Of a stretch of 7,883 nt of DNA, positions 1 to 5,865 are shown in pieces (within the stretch, counting starts at the first letter, position 1; every line of letters starts with the position of its first letter). The translations under genes and the position numbers were made by a program. The DNA is from Alphaproteobacteria bacterium (lineage in GTDB: Bacteria > Pseudomonadota > Alphaproteobacteria > UBA8366): NCBI GenBank assembly GCA_029861675.1, contig JAOTYV010000233.1:1-7883 (forward strand), read 5' to 3'. A model generated the notes under the pieces. The model did not search any database and was not told the origin of the DNA. It worked only from the letters and a program-made list of their open reading frames with translations.

Positions 1-1
1 C

Positions 2-85
2 ATGCCGGCACTGGTCCATCATCCCAACGGCCTTATCGAAGGGGCGGCAGATCCGAGGAGTGATGGGCAAGCTTTAGGATTTTAG
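2..85 (+). CDS. C-terminal end of a gamma-glutamyltransferase-like protein (5' part outside window)
   Basis: Only the last 27 codons and the TAG stop (83-85) lie in the window. The frame reads in from the left edge and ends IEGAADPRSDGQALGF. Gamma-glutamyltransferases (Ntn-hydrolases that cleave and transfer the gamma-glutamyl group of glutathione and related compounds) usually end in a Gly-Ala-x-Asp-Pro-Arg segment followed by a short Gly/Ala-rich tail closing in Gly-aromatic, and this tail fits that pattern. The catalytic Thr and substrate-binding residues would be upstream and cannot be checked. The gene is convergent with the NHL-propeller gene, with 38 bp between the two stops and no strong terminator hairpin. 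The call rests on a short tail motif, so it is moderate; the start codon is not visible. Confidence 0.62.
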   Translation: MPALVHHPNGLIEGAADPRSDGQALGF

Positions 86-123
86 TCGAAGGCGGATTTT
101 CGAGAGAATTCATTGGATGATTT

Positions 124-963
124 TCAGTCGATCACCGTTAGTTTGGTGAGTCGCGGCGGGTCCATTTCGGCCAAAAACAGATCACCGTCAGCATTGCCAC
201 AAATACCGTGGGCGCCATTCGACATCGGCTTGCACCGGCCGATCAACTCACCCGAGGGCGACAAGAGGCACAGGCTGGGTGTCTGATCCGAGACGACGAT
301 CAGGCCGCGGTCATCGACGAACAGATCCATTGGGTGGAAGAAGCCACCCCATGCGGTCAGAAAGGTACCGTCGCGATCGAAGACCTGGATGCGGTCGTTG
401 TCCCGATCGGCAACGAGCACCCGGTCCTGCCCGTCGATCCATACGGCGTGTGGCACCCAAAACGCGCCAGGCGCGTCCCCGGGCTCGCCCCAGCTTTGCA
501 TCAATTCCCCGTCGGCGCCGAAGCGGTGGACCAGCGTGTTGCCGTAGCCGTCAGTGACATAGATTTCACCGTCAGCAGCGACCGCGACGTCGGTCGGATG
601 GTTGAACGGCGCCCCGAAGCGCGGCACGTGACGCTGGCCCAATACCCGTACGACGGCACCGCTCGTGGTGCATTCGATAATCTCGTGGGCATCTCGATCG
701 ACCAGGAATACCCGATCGTCTTTGGTGACGAAGATGCCGTGCGCATCGACGATGCGATCGCCGCCCCACGCGGCGACGAAGCCTCCGGTGTCGTCGAACA
801 CCACAACCGGCGGCGAACCGCGTCGATAAGCGTAGACCCGGCCTTGTGAATCGACGGCGATGGTGCTGATCGCGGAGGGACGAACGCCATCCGGCAATTC
901 ACCCCAGCCGCGTTCGACGCGATAGCGGCGATCGCCGAGCACGACGCAGAGGGATTCAGCCAT
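124..963 (-). CDS. Six-bladed NHL-repeat beta-propeller protein (PAL/SMP-30-like fold), cytoplasmic
   Basis: A 279-aa protein of about six NHL-type blades, at roughly residues 30-68, 70-110, 118-159, 168-207, 208-245 and 249-277. Each has the pattern His/Pro - Asp/Val - hydrophobic strand - Asp/Gly turn - 'V(Y/L/F)V(T/A/V)D' - 'I/V-x-x-F/L'. The His recurs at the same blade position: H75 (DAHGI), H122 (NHPTD), H172 (VPHAV), H210 (FHPMD) and H252 (AHGIC). In NHL propellers related to peptidyl-alpha-hydroxyglycine alpha-amidating lyase, such histidines line the central channel and bind metal. No signal peptide or membrane segment is visible, so a cytoplasmic location is inferred. The ATG at 961-963 is supported by an upstream GGAG on the minus strand, about 9 nt away. 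The substrate is unknown: a lyase, a lactonase or a binding scaffold are all possible. It is transcribed away from its minus-strand neighbour with ~490 bp between them, so it is probably its own unit. Confidence 0.85.
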   Translation of the reverse strand: MAESLCVVLGDRRYRVERGWGELPDGVRPSAISTIAVDSQGRVYAYRRGSPPVVVFDDTGGFVAAWGGDRIVDAHGIFVTKDDRVFLVDRDAHEIIECTTSGAVVRVLGQRHVPRFGAPFNHPTDVAVAADGEIYVTDGYGNTLVHRFGADGELMQSWGEPGDAPGAFWVPHAVWIDGQDRVLVADRDNDRIQVFDRDGTFLTAWGGFFHPMDLFVDDRGLIVVSDQTPSLCLLSPSGELIGRCKPMSNGAHGICGNADGDLFLAEMDPPRLTKLTVID

Positions 964-1453
964 GGCGCAACTCCGTTGCCAATTGCACCAGCCATTGGCG
1001 CACCGACCGGCGGTGGATCATGTGCCACTCAACGCCCAGCCGCATTGGCATCCGAGCATGGCGTCTGCGGCCGGTCAAGGCGATGCGGGTTTGGGGTCGA
1101 TGGACCTACCCTCGTTACAGGAACGCCCCCGTGCCGATAAGATTGTCAATTCATTCCCTGCACATATGCTTTTGGACCGTAAGGCGACGACGTCATGACA
1201 AGAACAGGCGCAGCGGTTTTAGCGCTGCCGCGTTAGTCAATTCGTGTTTCTCCGGCAGGGTAAATCCGGACACAGCGCGGACACAGAAAAGCTCCTCCCG
1301 GGGTCAGTTCTCCCACCAGCGGCATTGCATGCTTGAAGGATTGCCAAGAGTCCTCGTCTCGTCAGCATCGCGTTCAATCGATTAAGTGTCGGAGGAACGA
1401 GCGGCAACGCGTCACCTAGCGCGCAAGATTCAAGCGCCGATCGTGGCGCAGGA
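964..1453. other. Gene-poor interval of ~490 bp
   Basis: It lies between the start of the NHL-propeller gene and the stop of the 346-aa gene (both minus strand). Open frames of up to ~120 codons occur on the plus strand, but their translations are rich in Arg, Ser, Cys and His, show no recognisable motif and overlap each other, so I do not call them genes. It should contain the promoter of the propeller gene. A minus-strand TTGACA (plus-strand 1144-1149) is a possible -35 box, but no good -10 lies at standard spacing. There is one perfect 6-bp stem with a 7-nt loop (1210-1228, listed separately). Otherwise I see nothing. Confidence 0.6.
1210..1228. repeat. Short inverted repeat GCAGCG/CGCTGC
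   Basis: GCAGCG (1210-1215) and CGCTGC (1223-1228) form a perfect 6-bp GC-rich stem around a 7-nt loop GTTTTAG. It lies ~225 bp beyond the stop of the minus-strand 346-aa gene. Neither side carries a clear T-tract, so it is a weak candidate for a rho-independent terminator. It could equally be chance in GC-rich DNA. Confidence 0.3.
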
Positions 1454-2494
1454 TCAAATATTCGATACCCGGACGGAACATTCCTGGGTAGTGCTGAAAG
1501 TCGGAATAAAGGCCGAATGCTTGCCGGGACCGCCCGCGACGAGAACCTGAATCCTCTCCGGTGACTCGGTCAGATAAAGATGATCGTTCACGAGCTTGTT
1601 TCCCCGTTCCCCCGCATAACTCACCTGCTCGGATCCCACGCGCGAATAGTGTATCTTGGAATCTTCATACAGCTTCTGCTGGATGTCCGGGATTGACCAG
1701 CCATCCCGATATATCGTCTGCGCATGCTCTGGCCCAAGAGCGATCACATACGGACACGATCCGCGGATAACATTGACGCCGGTCTGCGAAATTGTTCCTG
1801 CAAGCGACTTCAAAATACCTTCACCGGTGGTACTGGCGTGATCATTGATGTTGTGCGGAGGTTCGCAGGCAAGCGTCGTTACGACACTGTCCGTAGCCTC
1901 GAACCCCCGGCGCACGTGATAGGGTTCCCATGGGCTGTCTTCCTCGTTCTCGCCGAAACAGAAGGAATATTTTGCCGGCGATCCTTGCGTCGCCCGGTCC
2001 ATCTCGCCCGGTGTCGCGCCGCCAATATTCAACAGCGTCAATTGGAGGGCGCGTCCGATTGTTGCATTCGCCCGTGCCCCCTGACCGAAACAGTTGCTGC
2101 CGCAATTGATATCCAGAGTTTTGCGCAGCGGCCCGCTGACAATCATCATCGGCCCGCAGGAATGCGTGGTCGCCAGTATTCCATGCAGATTGAAGTCCGG
2201 TTGAAGGACAGCACGCACGGCCGCCACGATGACGGGAAGATACTCGGCCCGGCACCCCGCCATAACCGCATTCGCCGCGATAACGCGAATCGTCGGAATA
2301 ACCCGGCGCGGCGACATGGGCGGGAATGGCTCATTATCGCCACGGCAGGTCTCGACAAATTGCTCGACCACACTCTCGGTCGGCATGATCAGCGGCAAGC
2401 CGTCGCTCCACCCCTGTTCGATCGCATAGTCATTCCATTGCGCGGGATCGAGGTCGCCGACCTCGATCACCTCGCTCTCAGTTTGGTCTGTCAT
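1454..2494 (-). CDS. Uncharacterised protein of the 'GWSDGLP...CGSNCFG' family (associated with UGSC-type (seleno)proteins)
   Basis: A complete 346-aa protein without signal peptide or membrane helices. The N-terminal GWSDGLPLIMPTE (28-40), the Cys-rich core INCGSNCFGQGARANATIGR (129-148), GENEEDSPW (181-189) and the C-terminal VAGGPGKHSAFIP (319-331) look like the conserved blocks of a family I recall next to, or fused with, the redox-type UGSC/CGSC (seleno)protein family. The biochemical function is not established as far as I know. Paired cysteines C131 and C135, with C113, C81, C179, C210 and C247, suggest redox or metal chemistry, which is inference. The ATG at 2492-2494 is the natural start; the nearest purine-rich tract on the minus strand (AGGGGGAAAG) is about 17 nt upstream, farther than ideal. 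The stop is TGA (1454-1456). No UGSC partner gene is visible on either side. Confidence 0.82.
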   Translation of the reverse strand: MTDQTESEVIEVGDLDPAQWNDYAIEQGWSDGLPLIMPTESVVEQFVETCRGDNEPFPPMSPRRVIPTIRVIAANAVMAGCRAEYLPVIVAAVRAVLQPDFNLHGILATTHSCGPMMIVSGPLRKTLDINCGSNCFGQGARANATIGRALQLTLLNIGGATPGEMDRATQGSPAKYSFCFGENEEDSPWEPYHVRRGFEATDSVVTTLACEPPHNINDHASTTGEGILKSLAGTISQTGVNVIRGSCPYVIALGPEHAQTIYRDGWSIPDIQQKLYEDSKIHYSRVGSEQVSYAGERGNKLVNDHLYLTESPERIQVLVAGGPGKHSAFIPTFSTTQECSVRVSNI

Positions 2495-2872
2495 CGATAG
2501 ACGATCGCTTTCCCCCTAATCGGAAAATGATTTCGTGCACTACAATGAATTTAACATATCGCGATGGTGGCATTGTCCCAACCATTGCAGGTATCCGTCA
2601 GGTGTGACCGCTCTACCGGAGACGACAGGCGCCGGTTGCGCTCAGGTCCGAGCATAACGCGGTTCGCCGATCCGGCTGATTTTAGGTCGGAGAAGCGTGC
2701 CAATGAGCCATGATACCAGCGCAACGCCGCGATACCTAAAGATTGGACCAAGAGCGTTCCGTTCCGTACCGCTTGGATGAGAATATTGTGCTGATTGGCG
2801 GAATCGCCCGTGGCCGCAAATGGCTAAGAAGCGGCCTTCCGGCGCTCCTGATCGACTTCCGCTCTTCCCTCA
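2495..2872. other. Gene-poor interval of ~380 bp
   Basis: It lies between the start of the 346-aa gene and the stop of the small membrane-protein gene, both minus strand, so it should hold the promoter of the former and perhaps the terminator of the latter. The AT-rich portion at 2517-2562 is the likeliest promoter area, but I cannot name convincing -35/-10 boxes. An inverted repeat GGCCGC (2812-2817) / GCGGCC (2831-2836) with a 13-nt loop lies just past the membrane-protein stop and lacks a T-tract. Short open frames on both strands overlap and show no family motif. Confidence 0.55.
2812..2836. repeat. Inverted repeat GGCCGC/GCGGCC beyond the small membrane-protein gene
   Basis: Perfect 6-bp GC arms at 2812-2817 and 2831-2836 separated by 13 nt. 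It is located ~37 bp past the stop of the minus-strand membrane-protein gene, where a terminator would be expected. The long loop and the absence of a T-run on the minus strand make a rho-independent terminator doubtful. Confidence 0.3.
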
Positions 2873-3157
2873 TTAGCGGACATTCATGCGTCCCCACCAG
2901 ACAATGGCGATGGAGAACAGGACGGCGAGACCGATCGCACCCAGAAAATAGGCCGGCCCGGGCCAACCGGGCCAGCCGACACCCAAGTCGACCAGCCATA
3001 GTCCGAGCGCGACCGGCACTGCCGGCATGGCACCGTATTCCAGATTGGCGCTGCGCGTCCCGCGGCGGATGCCGACTAGGTAGCCGACGAACAGCGCCAC
3101 ACCGCCCGCAATGACTGCGCCGCCGAGGGCAGTAAGGAACAGCGAGACACTTATCAT
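2873..3157 (-). CDS. Small three-helix integral membrane protein, unknown function
   Basis: A 94-aa protein with three hydrophobic stretches: residues 4-26 (Gly/Ala/Val-rich, ending in LVGIRRGTR), 44-62 (MPAVPVALGLWLVDLGV region) and 67-88 (AYFLGAIGLAVLFSIAIVWW). Arg residues after helix 1 and at the C-terminus suggest cytoplasmic loops there by the positive-inside rule. I choose the ATG at 3155-3157 because the minus strand reads AGGAACCCCGC immediately before it, a good Shine-Dalgarno at ~9 nt. The same frame is open further upstream, from 3244, but those 29 residues are Arg/Pro-rich and would put charged sequence before helix 1. I do not recognise the family. It appears to stand alone: ~280 bp separates its stop from the interval before the 346-aa gene and there is no overlap with neighbours. 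Confidence 0.7.
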   Translation of the reverse strand: MISVSLFLTALGGAVIAGGVALFVGYLVGIRRGTRSANLEYGAMPAVPVALGLWLVDLGVGWPGWPGPAYFLGAIGLAVLFSIAIVWWGRMNVR

Positions 3158-3312
3158 GCGGGGTTCCTGTCGCTTACGCGCCGGGGGGAAAATTAGCAGG
3201 CGCGCTGGCCGATCAAACACCGCGCGCCTGAAACCCGAACACATGGACCCATTTGTCCCGGCTGGGATTGTGCTGGCCGGGGCTTACCGTTGAAACCTGA
3301 AATGAGGGGGAT
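3158..3312. other. Intergenic stretch upstream of the small membrane-protein gene
   Basis: It contains the Shine-Dalgarno of the minus-strand membrane gene (around 3161-3170 read on the minus strand) and presumably its promoter. The plus-strand translation here is short and uninformative. Beyond the ribosome-binding site no motif could be recognised. Confidence 0.4.
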
Positions 3313-3432
3313 ATGGCGAAGCAACTCTTGGAAATCCCGATCAACAGTGAGACATCGAAAGAGGACTTGCACAAGTGCATCATCGCGGCCCACCATTCAA
3401 GCGATGGCGCCCGGTTGAACAGCTCGACCCCA
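3313..3432 (+). pseudogene. Possible truncated 5' end of a plus-strand gene (40 codons), unknown family
   Basis: ATG (3313-3315) preceded by GAGGGGG at ~3-4 nt opens a 40-codon frame beginning MAKQLLEIPINSETSKEDLH and ending at TAA (3433-3435). The first ~33 residues have the composition of a real protein (Leu/Ile/Glu/Lys, few Arg/Pro/Cys). The last seven codons lie inside the antisense of the LysR remnant, so the natural reading frame appears to be cut at ~3410. I do not recognise the family. It could be the start of a gene whose remainder was deleted, or chance. Confidence 0.35.
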
Positions 3433-3559
3433 TAAGTTGCTTCCAATTCGCGCCCCCGTTCGGTGACGGTCGGTTGGGAGACGTTCAATTCCCGCCCGGC
3501 GCAGTAAAACTACCGGCCTTGGCGACGGCGTGAAAGGACCGCACTTGCGTATATTTCAT
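3409..3559 (-). pseudogene. LysR-type transcriptional regulator, frameshifted and truncated remnant
   Basis: On the minus strand ATG (3557-3559) starts MKYTQVRSFHAVAKAGSFTA, a typical LysR N-terminus. After codon 19 (base 3503) one base is missing between 3500 and 3501. In the shifted frame the classical second half of the helix-turn-helix follows: GRELNVSQPTVTERGRELEA, then TYGVELFNR (down to 3411). Uncorrected, the first frame hits TGA within a few codons. After FNR the similarity stops: no 'R..R.v.LT.aG' linker and no substrate-binding domain can be seen in any minus-strand frame, so about five sixths of a normal ~300-aa LysR protein is missing. The remnant is divergent from the phosphoesterase gene, with a putative operator between them, which is the usual layout of a LysR regulator and its target. 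The DNA-binding protein is almost certainly not made in functional form. Confidence 0.85.
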
Positions 3560-3624
3560 CGTAAATCCCTATGTAACTGATAGATAATAAATATTTTCCC
3601 TATATTAAATTTTCTCCGATAATG
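3557..3624 (+). promoter_or_regulatory. Putative operator/promoter, copy 1 of a 68-nt repeated element
   Basis: This copy matches 5745-5812 at 50 of 68 positions without gaps. Its AT-rich core (3580-3603) is an imperfect dyad ATAG-N16-CTAT and is identical to copy 2 at 21 of 24 positions. Downstream, GATAAT (3618-3623) fits a sigma-70 -10 box and is followed by G. The -35 region under the dyad is poor, as expected for an activator-dependent promoter. The element begins at the reversed start codon of the LysR remnant and ends 74 nt before the phosphoesterase ATG. A CTAT-N7-ATAG pair (3569-3583), the spacing common in LysR-family sites, occurs in this copy only. Confidence 0.62.
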
Positions 3625-3652
3625 CGGTTAATAACGACGTGAGACGCCTCTG

Positions 3653-3667
3653 GATCGATGATCGATC
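3653..3667. repeat. 15-nt palindrome GATCGAT-G-ATCGATC in the phosphoesterase leader
   Basis: Two perfect 7-nt arms (3653-3659 and 3661-3667) flank one G. It lies between the putative -10 box and the Shine-Dalgarno of the phosphoesterase gene, ~31 nt before the ATG. It could be a second operator. It has no counterpart in the tctB leader, and GATC/CGAT words are common in this GC-rich DNA, so chance is possible. Confidence 0.35.
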
Positions 3668-3685
3668 AGACGGCACGGGATCATC

Positions 3686-3690
3686 AGGAG
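3686..3690 (+). promoter_or_regulatory. Ribosome-binding site deciding the phosphoesterase start
   Basis: AGGAG ends 8 nt before ATG (3699). The alternative in-frame GTG at 3639 has no comparable purine tract, and the 20 residues it would add are Asp/Arg/Gly-rich with no domain similarity, so the shorter protein is preferred. Confidence 0.7.
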
Positions 3691-3698
3691 AATTGCCG

Positions 3699-5744
3699 AT
3701 GCAAGATACGCTGGGTGCGTGCCTTTTCACCTACGCCGTAGTGACCGATACGCATGTAAATTTCGGCGAAACGCAGTGCAATTCCGAATTCGAGATCAAC
3801 AAGGGCGCCAATGGTCGCCTGCGGCATGTGGTGCGCGACTTGAATCGCCGCCCACTGGCCTTCGTCATTCACTTGGGTGACATTGTGCATCCCGTGCCGG
3901 CGGTCCCGGACCTCTATGAAATGGCGGCGGAGTGTTTTCGTGAACAGGTTGCCAAACTGCGCCATCCGCTTCACCTGGTACCGGGCAATCATGATATCGG
4001 CGACAAGCCCATTAACTGGGGGCTTGGCGGTGTCGCCTGCGATGACTACATCAAACTCTGGACGAAGAATTTCGGCGTCAACTATCAAGCCTTCGATCAT
4101 CAAGGCTGCCGGTTCTTCATGGTCGATACGCAAATCCTCAACTCCGGGCTGACCGCCGAGGCCGAACAGAAGGTCTGGTTGGAAACGGAGATGGCGGACG
4201 CCGCCGCACAAGGTCTGCGCATCTTCGTCCACACCCATTATCCTCTATATTTGACGGCGCCTGATGAGGATGAGCACTTCGACAACATTGCCGAGCCGGG
4301 CCGCTCATGGCTGCTGGGGTTGTTGGCCCGCCATGGCGCGGACGCGCAGTTCTCAGGTCATGTCCATAATTTCTGGTTCAACAGGTTCGGCGTCACCAAC
4401 TGCTATGCCCTGCCGTCGACGGCCTTCGTCCGCCAGGACTATGCCGAAATGTACCGCGCCGCGCCGTTGCCGGGCACAGAGGGCGGGCGCAGCGATCTTG
4501 CCAAACTCGGGTACTTCCTGGTGCATGTCCACGAACACGGCCATATCTGCCGATGGGTGAGAACCTACGGCGCCCTCGCCGAGCCGCAAAGCCCGGACAC
4601 CCCGCCGGCCGACCGCGTCACGCCGGTTCATCCGCTGCAAAACCCGCATTCCCGGTTCGGCTTCGATATGCGTCAAAACTGGCTTGAAGTGGTCGAAATT
4701 CCGCCGTCCGGCTCATTGGATGAGTTTGACCGCAAGCGGACCCGCAACGACTACGCCCTGATGGCGCTGGTTGAAACTGGGGTCCGGCGGGTGCGCATTC
4801 CGCTCAGCGACCTGCTGAATCCGGAACATCGTGCCCGGCTTGATGAATGTGCCTGCCTTGGTTTGCGATTCACATTGTTTTCCTTCGGCATTCCCGATGA
4901 TCGCCTGCTGGACGCCGTGCGCGATGCCGAGGGGCTGGTTGATATCTGGGAGATCTGCCATACCACGGAAGACCTGCCCGCCGTCGTTGACGCGGTTCGC
5001 GCGACGGTGAAAGCGGCCGGGGTGTCGCTCTATCTTTCCCGGCTTCGCACCAAGGAAGACCAGGAAAGCGGTGGTGGTATCTACCATCATATGATCGTCC
5101 ACGGCTTTTCACCCGACGATGAGGAACAGATCGGCCAAATGGCCGGCCTCACGGATGTCGACGGCTTGGTATTTCGTATCGAGGGCGCGACGTCGCCCTG
5201 GCAAGCGGCGCAGTCCGCCCTTGATGCCTGCCGCGAGCACGATCTGAAAGCCTCATTGCACATCCGCATGACCAAGGGCGCGCCGGGTTTACAGCAGACC
5301 GACGATGACTGGGTCGCGACACGTCTCGCCGAGGCCGTTGCAGCGGCTTGCGCGTTTGACGATATCCATGTTTATGCCGACACCTTTGCCGATGTTGATC
5401 GCGGCTACTACCGGCGGCACGGCGTCGTCGATCGGTTCTACAACCCGCGGCCGGCGTTTCAGGTTGTACGTAACCTCATCGCGACCTTGGCAAAGGATCC
5501 GGCGTGGTCTCCAGGCAATGGCGGCGCGGCGATTGTTATGATCGGGAGCCGAGGCCGATACGTTGAACTTGTCCAAAATGCGTCGCCGAGCCGATCGGGC
5601 GGCCGTGCGATACACGGCTCGATGATCGATTTGCACACTGGCGAAAATATTCCGGTAGCGGCAAGTTCGGATGGCCGCAATGGGCCGCCGTCGACCTCGC
5701 CGCTTTCGATATGGGTTGGGGAAACTTCCGATCAAAGCGCCTAG
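3699..5744 (+). CDS. Calcineurin-like metallophosphoesterase fused to a TIM-barrel-like C-terminal domain
   Basis: A 681-aa protein with two parts. Residues ~10-290 carry every metal-binding block of calcineurin-like phosphoesterases in order: D17-x-H19 (TDTH), G60-D61 (HLGD), G96-N-H-D99 (PGNHD), H178/H180 (VHTH) and G220-H-V-H223 (SGHVH). A two-metal phosphodiester or phosphomonoester hydrolase is therefore expected. Residues ~325-650 show repeated alternation of beta strands and helices (VRRVRIPLSD; GLRFTLFSF; VSLYLSRL; ASLHIRMTKG; DIHVYADTF) and RFYNPRPAFQVVRNL near the end, as in (beta/alpha)8 barrels of glycosidase-like proteins. That second call is from pattern only. No signal peptide is seen, so a cytoplasmic site is inferred. 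The ATG at 3699 is preferred because AGGAG (3686-3690) lies 8 nt upstream; an in-frame GTG at 3639 would add 20 atypical residues. It stops at TAG (5742-5744), one base before the second operator copy and upstream of tctBA, so substrate coupling to that transporter is likely. The exact substrate is unknown. Confidence 0.88.
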   Translation: MQDTLGACLFTYAVVTDTHVNFGETQCNSEFEINKGANGRLRHVVRDLNRRPLAFVIHLGDIVHPVPAVPDLYEMAAECFREQVAKLRHPLHLVPGNHDIGDKPINWGLGGVACDDYIKLWTKNFGVNYQAFDHQGCRFFMVDTQILNSGLTAEAEQKVWLETEMADAAAQGLRIFVHTHYPLYLTAPDEDEHFDNIAEPGRSWLLGLLARHGADAQFSGHVHNFWFNRFGVTNCYALPSTAFVRQDYAEMYRAAPLPGTEGGRSDLAKLGYFLVHVHEHGHICRWVRTYGALAEPQSPDTPPADRVTPVHPLQNPHSRFGFDMRQNWLEVVEIPPSGSLDEFDRKRTRNDYALMALVETGVRRVRIPLSDLLNPEHRARLDECACLGLRFTLFSFGIPDDRLLDAVRDAEGLVDIWEICHTTEDLPAVVDAVRATVKAAGVSLYLSRLRTKEDQESGGGIYHHMIVHGFSPDDEEQIGQMAGLTDVDGLVFRIEGATSPWQAAQSALDACREHDLKASLHIRMTKGAPGLQQTDDDWVATRLAEAVAAACAFDDIHVYADTFADVDRGYYRRHGVVDRFYNPRPAFQVVRNLIATLAKDPAWSPGNGGAAIVMIGSRGRYVELVQNASPSRSGGRAIHGSMIDLHTGENIPVAASSDGRNGPPSTSPLSIWVGETSDQSA

Positions 5745-5812
5745 CATCGTAAAATCCATCACAATTCATAGAAAATATATATTTTTCCTATATGGCAATT
5801 TCACCCATAATG
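5745..5812 (+). promoter_or_regulatory. Putative operator/promoter, copy 2 of the 68-nt repeated element, upstream of tctB
   Basis: It begins at the base after the phosphoesterase stop codon with CATCGTAAA, identical to the first nine bases of copy 1. The dyad core (5768-5791) is ATAG-N16-CTAT and holds a near-perfect AT palindrome, GAAAATATATATTTTTC (5771-5787). CATAAT (5806-5811) is the matching -10-like hexamer at the same offset as in copy 1. It ends 53 nt before the proposed GTG start of tctB. Because no hairpin terminator separates the phosphoesterase gene from tctB, tctBA may be expressed both by read-through and from this second promoter. Confidence 0.6.
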
Positions 5813-5865
5813 ATTTCAAGGACCCGAAGAAGGCCGCACGTAATCGCGTAGGGAGCCATAAATCC

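Noticed and set aside
86..103. Possible terminator hairpin TCGAA/TTCGA between the two convergent genes
   Set aside because: Only a 5-bp stem with an 8-nt loop and no T-tract after it.
208..849. Long plus-strand open frame opposite the NHL-propeller gene
   Set aside because: It is the antisense of a clear six-blade propeller coding frame and its translation has no family pattern.
1144..1149. Minus-strand TTGACA as -35 box for the NHL-propeller gene
   Set aside because: No acceptable -10 hexamer at 16-18 nt, and it lies ~180 bp before the start codon.
962..1385. Overlapping plus-strand frames of 78 and 121 codons in the 490-bp gap
   Set aside because: No domain pattern, unusual composition, no convincing ribosome-binding site, and they start inside or against the propeller gene's leader.
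1724..2500. 258-codon plus-strand open frame opposite the 346-aa gene
   Set aside because: The minus-strand frame carries the conserved family blocks; the plus frame is Arg/His-rich and shows no motif.
2551..2751. 66-codon minus-strand frame in the gap before the 346-aa gene
   Set aside because: No start-site support and no recognisable motif; I considered a mobile-element remnant but saw no terminal repeats or transposase pattern.
5671..5865. 65-codon N-terminal extension of tctB
   Set aside because: It overlaps the phosphoesterase 3' end and runs through the repeated operator; the Arg-rich and AT-derived residues are unlike TctB N-termini, while GTG at 5866 has a Shine-Dalgarno.
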